A stretch of DNA of 64,000 bases, from assembly GCF_023008405.1 (NCBI RefSeq), contig NZ_CP095376.1, positions 124,001-188,000 on the forward strand, written 5' to 3'. Below, one piece after another: positions 14,128 to 39,484 of this stretch (the stretch's first letter is position 1; each line of letters opens with the position of its first letter). The notes below the pieces were generated by a model that saw only the letters and a program-made list of their open reading frames with translations, ran no database searches and had not been told where the DNA came from. Position numbers and translations under genes: made by a program. The DNA is from Amycolatopsis sp. FBCC-B4732. Lineage in GTDB: Bacteria > Actinomycetota > Actinomycetes > Mycobacteriales > Pseudonocardiaceae.

Positions 14128-17100
14128 ATGTCGAGTGAAGACAAGCTCCGCTACTTCCTCAAGCGCGTCACCGCGGACCTGCACGACGTCCGCGCGCGGC
14201 TGCGTGAGGCCGAAGAGAAGGCCGGCGAGCCCATCGCGATCGTCGGCACCGCCTGCCGGTACCCCGGCGGGGCGGACACGCCCGAACGGCTGTGGGACCT
14301 GGTCGCCGCGGGGACCGACGCGATTTCCGGCTTCCCCGCCGACCGCGGCTGGGACACCGCGCGGCTCTACCGGCCCGGCGGCCCGCGGCCCGGGCACAGC
14401 TACGTCCGCGAGGGCGGATTCCTCGCGGAGGCCGCGGACTTCGACCCCGAGTTCTTCGGGATCTCACCGCGCGAAGCCGTCGCCATGGACCCGCAGCAGC
14501 GGCTGCTCCTCGAGGTCGCGCACGAGGCGTTCGAGCGCGCCGGCCTGCCCGTCGACGGCCTGCGCGGCAGCCGCACCGGCGTCTTCGTCGGTGGGATGGC
14601 GCAGATCTCCGGCCCGTCCGAGGAGCAGATCGAGGCGCTGTCCGGGTACCTCCTGACCGGCAGCGCGGCCAGCGTGTTCTCCGGCCGGATCGCCTACACC
14701 TTCGGGCTCGAAGGCCCGGCGATCACCGTCGACACGGCGTGTTCGTCGTCGCTGGTCGCCCTGCACCTCGCGGCGCAGGCCCTGCGCGCGGGCGAGTGCA
14801 CGCTCGCTCTCGCCGGCGGGGTCACCGTGATGACGACGCCCGAGGGGTTCGTCGAGTTCAGCCAGCAGAACGGGCTCGCGGCCGACGGCCGCTGCAAGGC
14901 GTTCGCCGAAGCCGCCGACGGCACCGCGTGGGGCGAGGGTGCCGGGATGCTCGTGCTGGAACGGCTTTCCGACGCCCGCCGCCACGGCCACCCCGTGCTC
15001 GCCGTGCTGCGCGGCTCGGCGGTGAACTCCGACGGCGCGTCCAACGGCCTCACCGCGCCGAACGGCCCGTCGCAGCAACGGGTGATCCGGGCCGCGCTGG
15101 CCTCCGCGCGGCTGGCACCGTCCGATGTGGACGTCGTCGAGGCGCACGGCACCGGGACTTCCCTGGGCGACCCGATCGAGGCTGAGGCGCTGCTGGCGAC
15201 GTACGGCCAGGACCGCGACCGGCCGTTGTGGCTGGGCTCGCTGAAGTCCAACATCGGGCACACGCAGGCCGCCGCCGGGGTCGGCGGGGTGATCAAGGTG
15301 ATCGAAGCGATGCGGCACGGCGTGCTGCCCCGCACGCTGCACGTCGACGCGCCCTCGTCGCACGTGGACTGGACGGCCGGGCAGGTCCGGCTGCTGACCG
15401 AAGCCGTGCCGTGGCCGGAAACCGGCGCGCCGAGGCGCGCCGGGGTGTCGTCGTTCGGGGTCAGCGGGACCAACGCCCACGTGCTCATCGAAGCGGTCCC
15501 GGCCGAGGCGGACGAACCGCCCTCGTCGTTGCCCGTGGTGCCGTGGGTGCTGTCGGCCAAGACCGGTCCGGCGCTGCGCGATCTCGCGCGGGCGCTGCGA
15601 AACCACGACGGTGACCCGGTCGACGTCGGTCGTGCGCTGGCCACCACGCGGTCGGTGCGCGAACACCGGGCCGTGGTTCTCGACGCCGCCGGGCTGGATG
15701 CTGTCGTCGACGGTGTCAGCGAGCCGGCCGACCCGGGTGACGTCGTCTTCGTGTTCCCCGGGCAGGGTTCGCAGTGGGCCGGGATGGGCCGGGAGCTGCT
15801 CGGTTCCTCGCCGGTGTTCGCGGCGCGGATGGCCGAATGTGCTGCCGCGCTGTCGTCATTCGTGGATTGGGACCTGCTGGAGGCCCTCGACGGCGACCTG
15901 GATCGGGTCGACGTCGTGCAGCCCGTGCTGTGGGCGGTCATGGTGTCGCTGGCGGCGGTGTGGCGCTCGTACGGTGTCGAGCCCGCCGCTGTGGTGGGGC
16001 ATTCGCAGGGTGAGATCGCGGCCGCGGTGGTCGCGGGTGGACTGTCCCTTGAGGATGGTGCTCGAGTGGTTGCCTTGCGGAGCAAAGCCATCCTGCGACT
16101 GTCCGGACTGGGCGGCATGGTGTCGCTGGGCGCGCCCGTCGAGCGGGCGCGAGAGCTGATCGCGCCGTGGGGCGGAAAGATTTCGGTCGCCGCGGTGAAC
16201 GGCCCGTCGTCCGTGGTGGTGTCCGGTGAGCCCGGCGCTTTGGACGAGCTGCTGGCGTCGGTGGACGTCCGAGCGCGCCGGATCGCCGTCGACTATGCCT
16301 CCCACTCGGCGCAGGTCGAGTTGCTGGCCGACGAGCTGGCTTCCGTGCTGGCCGAGGTGAAGCCGCGCTCCGGCCGGATCCCGTTCGTGTCCGCGGTGAC
16401 CGGGGAAGTGCTCGACACGGCGGAGCTGGACGCGGCCTACTGGTACCGCAACCTGCGTGAACCGGTCCGGTTCGACCAGGCCGTCTCGACCCTGCTCGGC
16501 CTGCGCGCGACCGTCTTCGTCGAGTGCAGTGCCCACCCCGTGCTCACCGTCGGCGTCGAAGAGACCATCGACGAGGCCGGGGCGGCCGCCGCCGCGGTCG
16601 GCACCCTTCGCCGGGGCGACGGCGGCCTGACCCGGGTCGTCACCTCGCTGGGCGAGGCGTTCGCCCGCGGTGCCGACGTCGGCTGGGCCGGGCTGTTCGC
16701 GGGCACCGGTACCCGCCGCGTCACCCTGCCCACCTACCCGTTCCAGCGCGACCGCTACTGGTCCGAGGCCGCGCCCGGCCGTCGCACGGCCGTCGACGAC
16801 CTGCGCTACGAAGTCACCTGGCGGCTCGTCCCCGTCGAACCGTCCACTGTGGCGGGTACCTGGGTCGTGTGCGCCCCGGACGACGACCTCGCCGACCGCA
16901 TCGCCCGAGGCCTCAGCCGTCACGGCGCCGAGGTGATCCGCACGGCCGAACCCGGCGATGTCACCGGTGTCACCGGCATCATCGCCGTCGCTCCGGCCGG
17001 GCGGACTCCTGATCACCCGGACGTTCCCGCCGGGCTAGCCGCCGCATTGGCCCTCGTGCACGCCGACGTTCCCCTGTGGATGGTCACCCGCGGCGCGGTC

Positions 17101-20100
17101 TCGACCGGGGCCGCGGACCCGGTCACCGACCCGGAGCAGGCCCTCGTCTGGGGCCTCGGCCAGGTCGTCCGCCAGGAGCAGCCGAGCCGCTGGGGTGGCC
17201 TCGCCGACCTGCCCGCCGACACCGGCGACGCCACCGTCGACCTGTTCCTCGGCGCCCTGACCGGCCCCGAGGACGAACTCGCCGTCCGGCCCGACGGCGT
17301 CTTCGCCCGCCGTCTCACCCGGCCGGCCGCCACGAGCGCCCGGCGCACCTGGCGTCCCGAAGGCACCACGCTGATCACCGGCGGTACGGGCGCGCTCGGC
17401 GCCCACGTCGCCCGGCGGCTGGCCGCCCAAGGGGCCCCGCACCTGCTGCTCGTCAGCCGCAGTGGCCGTGCCGCCGAAGGGGCCACGGAGCTGGCAGCCG
17501 AGCTGACCGGCCTCGGGTCCCGGGTCACCGTCGCCGCGTGCGACGCCGCCGACCGCGACGCGCTCGGCGCGCTGCTCGGTGACCTGCCCGCGGACGCGCC
17601 GCTGCGCGCGGTGGTCCACACCGCCGCCGTGCTCGACGACGCCGTGCTCGACGAGCTCACCCTCGACCAGGTCGGGCGCGTGCTGCGGGTCAAGGCCGAG
17701 GCCGCGCTCGCCCTGCACGAACTGACCCGCGACCTCGACCTCGACGCCTTCGTGCTGTTCTCCTCCCTCGCCGGCACCTACGGCGGCGCGGGTCAGGGGA
17801 ACTACGCTCCGGGAAACGCTTTCCTCGACGCGTTCGCGCGCTTCCGCCGCGGCCTCGGGCTGCCGGCGACGTCGATCGGCTGGGGCCACTGGGCGGGCGG
17901 CGGCATGGCCGAGGGCGGCCTGGAGACGCGGCTGCGGCAGCGCGGGGTCCCGCCGATGCCGCCGGAGCTGGCCCTCGACGGCCTGCAGCGGGTCCTCGAC
18001 CTCGACGACACGGCCGTCGTCGTCGCCGACGTCGACTGGACGGCCGCGCAGGAGCCCGGCCGGCTGCTCGCCGACCTGCTCCCGCGCACCGGGACCGACG
18101 CCGCCGAGCCCGGCCTCGCGGGTCTGGCACCAGGGGAGCGGGACCGGCGGCTGCTCGAGATCGTGCGTACGCAGATCGCCGCCGTGCTCGGGTTCGCCGA
18201 GCCGGACCGGATCGACCCGGCCCGCGCCCTCCGCGACCTGGGGTTCGACTCGCTGACCGCGGTCGAGCTGCGCAACAAGCTCGGCGCCGCGGTCGGCCTG
18301 AAACTGCCCGCCACGCTCGTTTTCGACCACCCGAGCCCGGCCGCGCTGGTCGGCCACCTCGCGTCGCACTTCAGCGGCGCGACCGCTACCACCGAACTCG
18401 TCGAGCGCGGTGCGGCCGACGAGCCGATCGCGATCGTCGCGATGAGCTGCCGCTTCCCCGGCGGCGTCGGCTCGCCCGAAGACCTCTGGGACCTCCTGGC
18501 CGAAGGCCGGGACACGGTCGCGCCCTTCCCGGCGGACCGCGGCTGGGACGTCGACGCCGTGTACGACCCCGACCCGGAAACCCCGGGCCGGTCCTACGTC
18601 CGGCACGGGTCCTTTGTGGACGACGTGACCGGTTTCGACGCCGTGTTCTTCGGGATCAGCCCGCGCGAGGCCCTCGCGATGGACCCGCAGCAGCGGCTGC
18701 TGCTGGAGACGTCGTGGGAGGCGTTCGAACGCGCCGGGCTCGACCCGTCGGCGCTGCGCGGCAGCCGGGTCGGCGTGTTCGTCGGCACCAACGGCCAGGA
18801 CTACGGCACCCTGCTGATGAACGCCCGCGACCAGGTCGAGGGCTACCTCGGCACCGGCAGCTCGGCGAGCGTCTTCTCCGGCCGCGTCGCGTACGCGCTG
18901 GGCTTGGAAGGACCGGCGGTCACCGTCGACACGGCGTGTTCGTCGTCGCTGGTGGCACTGCACCTGGCGGCGCAGGCGCTGCGCTCGGGTGAGTGTTCGC
19001 TGGCGCTGGCCGGCGGTGTGACGGTGATGTCGACGCCGATCGGGTTCGTCGAGTTCTCGCGGCAGCGCGGCTTGGCCGCCGACGGCCGCTGCAAGCCGTT
19101 CGCGGCCGCCGCCGACGGCACCGCCTGGGGCGAGGGCGCCGGCCTCCTGCTGGTGGAAAGGCTTTCCGACGCCCAGCGGCTCGGTCACCCGGTGCTCGCC
19201 GTGCTGCGCGGTTCCGCGGTGAACTCCGACGGCGCGTCGAACGGGCTGACCGCGCCGAACGGGCCGTCACAGCAGCGGGTGATCCGGGCCGCCTTGGCCA
19301 CGACGGGACTGACACCGTCCGATGTGGACGTCGTCGAGGCCCACGGAACCGGGACCCGCCTCGGTGATCCCATCGAGGCGCAAGCGCTGCTGGCCACCTA
19401 CGGGCAGGACCGGGCGGAGCCGTTGTGGCTCGGTTCGGTGAAGTCGAACCTCGGGCACACCCAGGCGGCGGCCGGGGTCGCCGGGGTGATCAAGGTGGTC
19501 GAGTCGTTGCGGCACGGTGTGCTGCCCCGGACGTTGCACGTCGATTCGCCATCGTCCCAAGTGGACTGGTCGGCGGGTTCGCTTCGGCTGCTGACGGAGT
19601 CGGTTGCTTGGCCCGCATCCGACCGGGTACGGCGGGCTGGGGTGTCGTCGTTCGGGATCAGCGGGACCAACGCGCACATCGTGCTGGAGGAAGCGCCCCG
19701 TACCGCCGACCCGGCCGAGACGTTCTCCGGGGCCGTGGTGCCGTGGCTGGTTTCGGCACGGACCGAGGAAGGCTTGCGGGCGCAGGCTTCCCGGCTGCTG
19801 TCGTTCCTCGAAACCGGTCCGGATCTCGTCGCGACCGCGCGGACGCTCGCCACGGGCCGGGCGCCGCTCGAATGCCGGGCGGTCGTGCTCGCCGCGGACG
19901 TCGAGGGCTTCCGCCGCGGGCTGGCCGGGCTCGCCGAGGGACGGCCCGTCGCCGAAGTCGTGCGACCCGGGGGTGTCGGCAAGGTCGCTTTCCTGTTCTC
20001 CGGTCAGGGTTCGCAGCGCGTCGGGATGGGCGAGGAGCTGTACGAGGCTTTCCCGGTCTACGCGACGGCGTTCGACGCGGCGTGCGCGCACCTGGACCCG

Positions 20101-23100
20101 CGGCTTCGCGACTTCCTCGGCTCGGCCGAGACCGAGTTCGCCCAGCAGGGCATCTTCGCGCTCGAAGTTGCGCTCTTCCGGCTCCTGGAGTCGTGGGGTG
20201 TCCGGCCGGACTTCGTCGCCGGGCATTCGGTGGGTGAGATCGCGGCGGCGCACGTCGCCGGGATCCTGTCGCTGGAAGACGCTTGCGCGCTGGTATCGGC
20301 GCGAGGCCGGTTGATGCAGGCGCTGCCACCGGGTGGCGTGATGATCGCGGTCCAGGCGTCCGAAGAGGACATCGAGCTTCCTGCCGGTGTGTCGCTTGCC
20401 GCGGTCAACGGCCCGGACTCGGTGGTGCTGTCCGGCGTGGAAACCGCGGTGACCGAGTACGCGTCGACGTTCGCGAAGACCAAGCGGCTCACCACGAGCC
20501 ACGCGTTCCACTCGGCACTGATGGAGCCGATGCTGGCCGATTTCGCCGCGGCGATCGACGGGCTGGGGTGCGCCGAACCGGTCATCCCCTTCGTGTCCAC
20601 TGTGGACGAGTCGGTGGTGACGCCGGGGTATTGGGTGCGGCAGGTGCGGGAGCCGGTCCGGTTCGCCGAGGCCGTCGAGCGGCTGCGGGCTTCGGGGGTG
20701 ACCGGGTTCGTCGAGCTGGGCCCGGACGCGGTGCTGACGCCGATGGTCGACGGTGCGATCCCGACCCTCGTCGCCGGCCGCCCGGAGGAGAGCGGCGTCC
20801 TGACCGCGCTCGCCCACCTCGACGTCGGCTGGGCGCGGGTGGTGGGCGCCGGTCCGATCCGCACGGATCTGCCGACGTACGCGTTCCAGCACGAGCGGTT
20901 CTGGCTGGACGCGGCCGCCGAGGGGCAGCCCGGCACGCTCGGCCACCCCCTGCTCAGCGCGGCGGTGGAGCTGCCCGAATCCGGCGGCCGGGTGCTCACG
21001 GGCGTCCTGTCGACGCGGAAGTCGCCGTGGCTGGCGGGCCACGCGGTGCACGGCACGGTCATCCTGCCCGGCACGGCGTTCGTCGAACTCGCCCTCCGCG
21101 CGGGCGCCGAAGCCGGGTGCGGGACCCTGGAGGAGCTGACGATCGCGGCACCGCTCGCGCTGACGGAACCGGTGCGCGTCCAGGTGGCAGTCGGTTCGCC
21201 GGACGACGCCGGTCGCCGTCCGGTCACCGTCCATTCGCGACGTGACTCCGAGCCGTGGACGCGGCACGCGACCGGCACCCTGTCCGACAGCGCTTCGGCG
21301 GCCGAGGAGCTCGGCGAGTGGCCGCCGCCCGGAGCGTCCGAAGTGGACGTGACGGACCTGTACCAGGGCTTCGAAGACCGGGGCTTCACGTACGGCCCGA
21401 CGTTCCAGGGACTGCGATCCGCGTGGCTCCACGAAGGTTCGGTGTTCGCGGAGGTGGCCCTGCCGGCCGCCGACCACGACGCGGCGGCCCGCTTCGGCGT
21501 GCACCCGGCGTTGCTGGACGCGGCCCTGCACGGCCTGGGCCTGGGCGGCCTCCTCCCCGACGACGGCCAGGGCCGCCTCCCGTTCACGTGGACGGGAGTG
21601 ACCCGCCACAGTTCGGGCGCGGCGTCGCTGCGGGTGCGGCTGACGCCGATCGAGCCGGGCACGGTGTCCCTGACGGTCGCGGATGGTGAGGGCCGGCCGG
21701 TGCTGACGGTGGCATCGCTGGTGCTGCGTCCGGTGCTCCCGCAGGTGAGCGACGCGCTGTTCCGCCTGGAGTGGCGCGAGGCCGAGCCCGGTACGGCGGC
21801 GGTGTCACCGGTGTTCTCCCCGGTCGAACCGGCGGACGTCCGCACGACGACGGCGACGGTCCTGGCGGCGATCCGCGCGTGGCTGTCCGGCGACCGCGAC
21901 GGCGAGCTGGTGTTCGTGACCAGGGGAGCGGTCGCGGCGGCGGACGGCGACGAGGTGCCCGACCTGGCCGCGGCGGCGGCGTGGGGCCTGGTCCGCGCGG
22001 CCCGGACGGAGCACCCGGGCCGTTTCCGCCTGCTGGACCTCGACGACTCCCCGGCCCCGGAGCTGCTGCCGGACGGCGAGCCGGAGCTGGCGGTCCGCGC
22101 TGGGCGGATCCTGGTGCCTCGCATCGCCAGGGGTACGGCGCCCAGCCTCGACCTGCCCCCGGGCGACTGGCAGCTGGTGGTGACCGCCCCAGGCACGGTC
22201 GACGGCATCACAGCGGTCCCGCTCGCGGCGGCGGTCACTGTGACCGGCCCGGCGGGTTCGCTCGGCACCGGTGCGGACATCACCTCGCACCGCGAGGCCG
22301 CAAGCCCGGCGGGTTCGCTCGCCGAGGGGGCGGATGCCACCCGTCTGGCGCCGCTCATCGCCGGTGAGGTGCGTGACGTGACCCGCTCCGCGCCGCTCGC
22401 CGCCGGGGAGGTGCGCGTCGCCCCCCGCCCCGCGCCACTCGCCGAGGGTGCGGATGCCCCCCACCCCGCGCCGCTCGCCGCCGGTGAAGTGCGCGTCGCC
22501 GTCCGGGCTGCCGGGGTCAACTTCCGTGACCTCCTCAACGTCCTCGGCCGCTACCCCGGCGGGCCCGTCCCCCTCGGCCAGGAAGCCGCCGGCGTGGTCA
22601 CCGAAACCGGCCCCGGCGTCACCACCCTCCACCCCGGTGAGCGCGTCTTCGGCCTCTTCCCCGGCACCTTCGCCACCCACGCCACCACCGACCACCGCCT
22701 CCTCAAACCCCTCCCCGCCGGCTGGAGCTTCGCCCAAGCCGCGACCACTCCCGTCGCCTTTCTCACCGCCTACTACGGCCTCGTCGAGCTCGCCGAGCTC
22801 AAGCCCGGCGAGTCCGTCCTCATCCACGCGGCCGCCGGTGGGGTCGGGATGGCCGCCGTGCAGGTCGCGCGGTACCTCGGCGCCGAGGTCTACGCCACCG
22901 CCAGTCCCGGCAAGCACGCCGCCGTCGACGTCGAGGCGAGCCACCTGGCCTCCTCGCGCACCCTCGAGTTCGCCGAGCGCTTCCCCCGGATGGACGTCGT
23001 CCTCAACTCGCTGACCGGCGAGTTCATCGACGCCTCCCGGAAGCTCCTCGCCGACGGCGGCCGGTTCCTCGAGATGGGCAAGACCGACGTCCGCGAGGCA

Positions 23101-24570
23101 CCGGGCTACCGCGCCTTCGACCTCGCCGAAGCCGGGGCCGAGCGGCTCGGCCGGATGCTCACCGAAGTCCTGGAGCTCTTCGCCGCCGGCCACCTGCGGC
23201 CGCTCCCGGTGCGCGCGTGGGACATCCGGCGCACGCCGGACGCCTTGCGCTTCCTGAGCCAGGCCAAGCACATCGGGAAGCTCGCCCTGACCGTCCCGCG
23301 CGCGCTCGACCCGGACGGCGTCGTCCTGATCACCGGCGGCACCGGTGCGCTCGGGGCCGCGCTGGCCCGGCACCTCGTCCGCGGCGGTGCCCGGCACGTC
23401 GTGCTCGCCGGCCGGCGCGGGATGGCCGCGCCCGGTGCGCGGGAACTCGCCGCCGAGCTGCCCGAGGTGACGATCGCCGCGTGCGACGTCGCCGATCGGG
23501 ACGCCGTGGCCGAGCTGGTCGAGACGCTGCCGCTCACCGCGGTCGTGCACGCCGCCGGCGTGCTGGCCGACGCGACCGTCGACCGGCTCACCGACGACGA
23601 CCTCGCGGCCGTCCTGGCCCCCAAGGCCGACGGCGCGCGGCACCTGCACGAGCTGACCCGCGACGCCGACCTCGCCGCCTTCGTGCTGTTCTCCTCGGTG
23701 TCCGGGCTCGCGGGCACCGCCGGCCAAAGCGCGTACGCGGCCGCCAACGCCTACCTCGACGCGCTCGCGGCCCACCGCCGGGCCGCCGGCCTGCCGGGTA
23801 CCTCGATCGCCTGGGGCGCTTGGGAAACCGGCATGGCCGGAGAACTCGCCGAAGCCGACCGGGCCCGGATGAGCCGCTCCGGCCTGCTGCCACTGTCCAC
23901 GGAGGACGGATTGGGCCTGTTCGACACGGCGGTCGCGGACGCGTCGAGCCTGCTCGTCCCCATGCGGCTCGACCCGGCGGCCCTGCGCGGCGACGACGTC
24001 CCGCCGCTGCTGCGCGGGCTCGTCCGGGCGCGGGCGCCGCGCACGACCCAGGCGGCCGACGCCGCCGGGCTGGTGCGGCGGCTGGGCGGGCGGAGCCCGG
24101 CCGAGCAAGACGGGATCGTGCTCGACCTGGTCCGCGAGGCGATGGCCGCCGTGCTCGGGCACGCCGACGGCACCGGCGTCGACCCCGGCCGCGGGTTCCT
24201 GGACGTCGGCTTCGACTCGCTGACCGCGGTCGAGCTCCGCAACCGGCTCGCCACGGCGACCGGGCTGCGGCTGCCGTCCACGCTGGTCTTCGACCACGCT
24301 TCACCCGCCGAGCTCGCGGCGCACCTGCGCGGCGAACTCACCGGCGCCGAGCCGGACGCGGACCGGCTGCTGTCCGAAGTGGACAGCCTGGAAACCCGCC
24401 TGCTGGCCGCCGAGCTGGACGACGCCGCGCGGGCGGCCGTGCACGGCAGGCTCCGGACGTTGCTGGCCAAGTGGTCCGGCACCGCGCGGGCCGCCACCGT
24501 CCCGGACCGCCTCGCCACGGCGTCCGCGGACGACCTCTTCGACTTCATCGACAACGCACTGGGGAGCTGA
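14128..24570 (+). CDS. Type I PKS, two modules: KS-AT(mmal)-KR-ACP and KS-AT(mal)-DH-ER-KR-ACP (window modules 5-6)
   Basis: The product is 3480 residues. The N-terminal docking helix is [20 protein letters not shown]. Module 5 adds a methylmalonyl unit and reduces it to a hydroxyl. Module 6 adds a malonyl unit and has the full DH-ER-KR set, giving a saturated methylene pair; it holds the only ER in the window. The C-terminal tail ([13 protein letters not shown]) is of the same docking style as most other proteins here. Two oddities sit at the DH/ER border: an in-frame tandem repeat (22249-22509) and a sharp switch to codons ending in C just after it. The module 5 AT is strikingly similar to the module 11 AT. 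The stop is 2 bp before the next start. Confidence 0.96.
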   Translation: MSSEDKLRYFLKRVTADLHDVRARLREAEEKAGEPIAIVGTACRYPGGADTPERLWDLVAAGTDAISGFPADRGWDTARLYRPGGPRPGHSYVREGGFLAEAADFDPEFFGISPREAVAMDPQQRLLLEVAHEAFERAGLPVDGLRGSRTGVFVGGMAQISGPSEEQIEALSGYLLTGSAASVFSGRIAYTFGLEGPAITVDTACSSSLVALHLAAQALRAGECTLALAGGVTVMTTPEGFVEFSQQNGLAADGRCKAFAEAADGTAWGEGAGMLVLERLSDARRHGHPVLAVLRGSAVNSDGASNGLTAPNGPSQQRVIRAALASARLAPSDVDVVEAHGTGTSLGDPIEAEALLATYGQDRDRPLWLGSLKSNIGHTQAAAGVGGVIKVIEAMRHGVLPRTLHVDAPSSHVDWTAGQVRLLTEAVPWPETGAPRRAGVSSFGVSGTNAHVLIEAVPAEADEPPSSLPVVPWVLSAKTGPALRDLARALRNHDGDPVDVGRALATTRSVREHRAVVLDAAGLDAVVDGVSEPADPGDVVFVFPGQGSQWAGMGRELLGSSPVFAARMAECAAALSSFVDWDLLEALDGDLDRVDVVQPVLWAVMVSLAAVWRSYGVEPAAVVGHSQGEIAAAVVAGGLSLEDGARVVALRSKAILRLSGLGGMVSLGAPVERARELIAPWGGKISVAAVNGPSSVVVSGEPGALDELLASVDVRARRIAVDYASHSAQVELLADELASVLAEVKPRSGRIPFVSAVTGEVLDTAELDAAYWYRNLREPVRFDQAVSTLLGLRATVFVECSAHPVLTVGVEETIDEAGAAAAAVGTLRRGDGGLTRVVTSLGEAFARGADVGWAGLFAGTGTRRVTLPTYPFQRDRYWSEAAPGRRTAVDDLRYEVTWRLVPVEPSTVAGTWVVCAPDDDLADRIARGLSRHGAEVIRTAEPGDVTGVTGIIAVAPAGRTPDHPDVPAGLAAALALVHADVPLWMVTRGAVSTGAADPVTDPEQALVWGLGQVVRQEQPSRWGGLADLPADTGDATVDLFLGALTGPEDELAVRPDGVFARRLTRPAATSARRTWRPEGTTLITGGTGALGAHVARRLAAQGAPHLLLVSRSGRAAEGATELAAELTGLGSRVTVAACDAADRDALGALLGDLPADAPLRAVVHTAAVLDDAVLDELTLDQVGRVLRVKAEAALALHELTRDLDLDAFVLFSSLAGTYGGAGQGNYAPGNAFLDAFARFRRGLGLPATSIGWGHWAGGGMAEGGLETRLRQRGVPPMPPELALDGLQRVLDLDDTAVVVADVDWTAAQEPGRLLADLLPRTGTDAAEPGLAGLAPGERDRRLLEIVRTQIAAVLGFAEPDRIDPARALRDLGFDSLTAVELRNKLGAAVGLKLPATLVFDHPSPAALVGHLASHFSGATATTELVERGAADEPIAIVAMSCRFPGGVGSPEDLWDLLAEGRDTVAPFPADRGWDVDAVYDPDPETPGRSYVRHGSFVDDVTGFDAVFFGISPREALAMDPQQRLLLETSWEAFERAGLDPSALRGSRVGVFVGTNGQDYGTLLMNARDQVEGYLGTGSSASVFSGRVAYALGLEGPAVTVDTACSSSLVALHLAAQALRSGECSLALAGGVTVMSTPIGFVEFSRQRGLAADGRCKPFAAAADGTAWGEGAGLLLVERLSDAQRLGHPVLAVLRGSAVNSDGASNGLTAPNGPSQQRVIRAALATTGLTPSDVDVVEAHGTGTRLGDPIEAQALLATYGQDRAEPLWLGSVKSNLGHTQAAAGVAGVIKVVESLRHGVLPRTLHVDSPSSQVDWSAGSLRLLTESVAWPASDRVRRAGVSSFGISGTNAHIVLEEAPRTADPAETFSGAVVPWLVSARTEEGLRAQASRLLSFLETGPDLVATARTLATGRAPLECRAVVLAADVEGFRRGLAGLAEGRPVAEVVRPGGVGKVAFLFSGQGSQRVGMGEELYEAFPVYATAFDAACAHLDPRLRDFLGSAETEFAQQGIFALEVALFRLLESWGVRPDFVAGHSVGEIAAAHVAGILSLEDACALVSARGRLMQALPPGGVMIAVQASEEDIELPAGVSLAAVNGPDSVVLSGVETAVTEYASTFAKTKRLTTSHAFHSALMEPMLADFAAAIDGLGCAEPVIPFVSTVDESVVTPGYWVRQVREPVRFAEAVERLRASGVTGFVELGPDAVLTPMVDGAIPTLVAGRPEESGVLTALAHLDVGWARVVGAGPIRTDLPTYAFQHERFWLDAAAEGQPGTLGHPLLSAAVELPESGGRVLTGVLSTRKSPWLAGHAVHGTVILPGTAFVELALRAGAEAGCGTLEELTIAAPLALTEPVRVQVAVGSPDDAGRRPVTVHSRRDSEPWTRHATGTLSDSASAAEELGEWPPPGASEVDVTDLYQGFEDRGFTYGPTFQGLRSAWLHEGSVFAEVALPAADHDAAARFGVHPALLDAALHGLGLGGLLPDDGQGRLPFTWTGVTRHSSGAASLRVRLTPIEPGTVSLTVADGEGRPVLTVASLVLRPVLPQVSDALFRLEWREAEPGTAAVSPVFSPVEPADVRTTTATVLAAIRAWLSGDRDGELVFVTRGAVAAADGDEVPDLAAAAAWGLVRAARTEHPGRFRLLDLDDSPAPELLPDGEPELAVRAGRILVPRIARGTAPSLDLPPGDWQLVVTAPGTVDGITAVPLAAAVTVTGPAGSLGTGADITSHREAASPAGSLAEGADATRLAPLIAGEVRDVTRSAPLAAGEVRVAPRPAPLAEGADAPHPAPLAAGEVRVAVRAAGVNFRDLLNVLGRYPGGPVPLGQEAAGVVTETGPGVTTLHPGERVFGLFPGTFATHATTDHRLLKPLPAGWSFAQAATTPVAFLTAYYGLVELAELKPGESVLIHAAAGGVGMAAVQVARYLGAEVYATASPGKHAAVDVEASHLASSRTLEFAERFPRMDVVLNSLTGEFIDASRKLLADGGRFLEMGKTDVREAPGYRAFDLAEAGAERLGRMLTEVLELFAAGHLRPLPVRAWDIRRTPDALRFLSQAKHIGKLALTVPRALDPDGVVLITGGTGALGAALARHLVRGGARHVVLAGRRGMAAPGARELAAELPEVTIAACDVADRDAVAELVETLPLTAVVHAAGVLADATVDRLTDDDLAAVLAPKADGARHLHELTRDADLAAFVLFSSVSGLAGTAGQSAYAAANAYLDALAAHRRAAGLPGTSIAWGAWETGMAGELAEADRARMSRSGLLPLSTEDGLGLFDTAVADASSLLVPMRLDPAALRGDDVPPLLRGLVRARAPRTTQAADAAGLVRRLGGRSPAEQDGIVLDLVREAMAAVLGHADGTGVDPGRGFLDVGFDSLTAVELRNRLATATGLRLPSTLVFDHASPAELAAHLRGELTGAEPDADRLLSEVDSLETRLLAAELDDAARAAVHGRLRTLLAKWSGTARAATVPDRLATASADDLFDFIDNALGS
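14227..18366 (+). other. Window module 5: KS-AT(methylmalonyl)-KR(B-type)-ACP
   Basis: The KS Cys is 205 (DTACSSS). The AT Ser is 626 in GHSQGE, with YASH at 723, which predicts methylmalonyl. The KR nucleotide loop is near 1079, the LDD motif is present (AAVLDDAV), and the catalytic Tyr 1226 is followed by APGN, so it reads as an active B-type KR. The ACP Ser is 1375 (GFDSL). The AT-encoding DNA uses GCT, GTT and TTG codons more freely than the flanking KS. Confidence 0.93.
18421..24330 (+). other. Window module 6: KS-AT(malonyl)-DH-ER-KR-ACP, fully reducing
   Basis: The KS Cys is 1604. The AT Ser is 2034 in GHSVGE, with HAFH at 2125, which predicts malonyl. The DH His 2305 lies in [10 protein letters not shown], an intact HxxxGxxxxP motif, with Asp2464 in DAALH. 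The ER spans about 2787-3060, with GVNFRD at its start and the nucleotide site [13 protein letters not shown] near 2899. The KR loop is near 3064, the catalytic Tyr is 3203, and VLADAT reads as B-type. The ACP Ser is 3364. All reductive sites look intact. Confidence 0.93.
22249..22509 (+). repeat. In-frame tandem repeats at the DH/ER border of module 6
   Basis: Four tandem units start with APLxxG: 22348-22389, 22390-22431 and 22468-22509 are 42 bp (14 codons), and 22432-22467 is 36 bp. The recurring core is [11 protein letters not shown]. The last unit runs directly into the ER start ([16 protein letters not shown]). Upstream, PAGSL recurs at 22249 and 22306 with a 57-bp period. Every unit length is a multiple of three, so the frame is kept. 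Confidence 0.88.
24561..24566 (+). promoter_or_regulatory. Ribosome binding site fixing the GTG start at 24573
   Basis: GGGGAG lies 6 bases before GTG 24573, at the very end of the previous gene. It decides the start: the same frame stays open far upstream (to about 23217), but that part is an out-of-frame reading of the preceding KR and ACP. Confidence 0.8.
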
Positions 24571-24572
24571 CG

Positions 24573-39455
<14,883 letters not shown>

Positions 39456-39470
39456 CCAGAACGAAACCGC

Positions 39471-39474
39471 GGAG
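39471..39474 (+). promoter_or_regulatory. Ribosome binding site fixing the ATG start at 39485
   Basis: GGAG lies 10 bases before ATG 39485 in a 29-bp gap. It decides the start: the frame is open from about 38441, but the upstream part reads module 9 out of frame. Confidence 0.7.
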
Positions 39475-39484
39475 ACCGACCACC

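Noticed and set aside
14034..14138. A 34-codon frame in the intergenic gap that could be a leader peptide
   Set aside because: No ribosome binding site precedes it, and its sequence is just the translated 30-bp repeat; kept only as a remark in the repeat finding.
23217..24572. Upstream extension of the 24573 gene to an earlier start
   Set aside because: This part reads the preceding KR and ACP out of frame as Arg/Pro/Ala-rich sequence; the docking helix, the ribosome binding site and the stop at 24570 fix GTG 24573.
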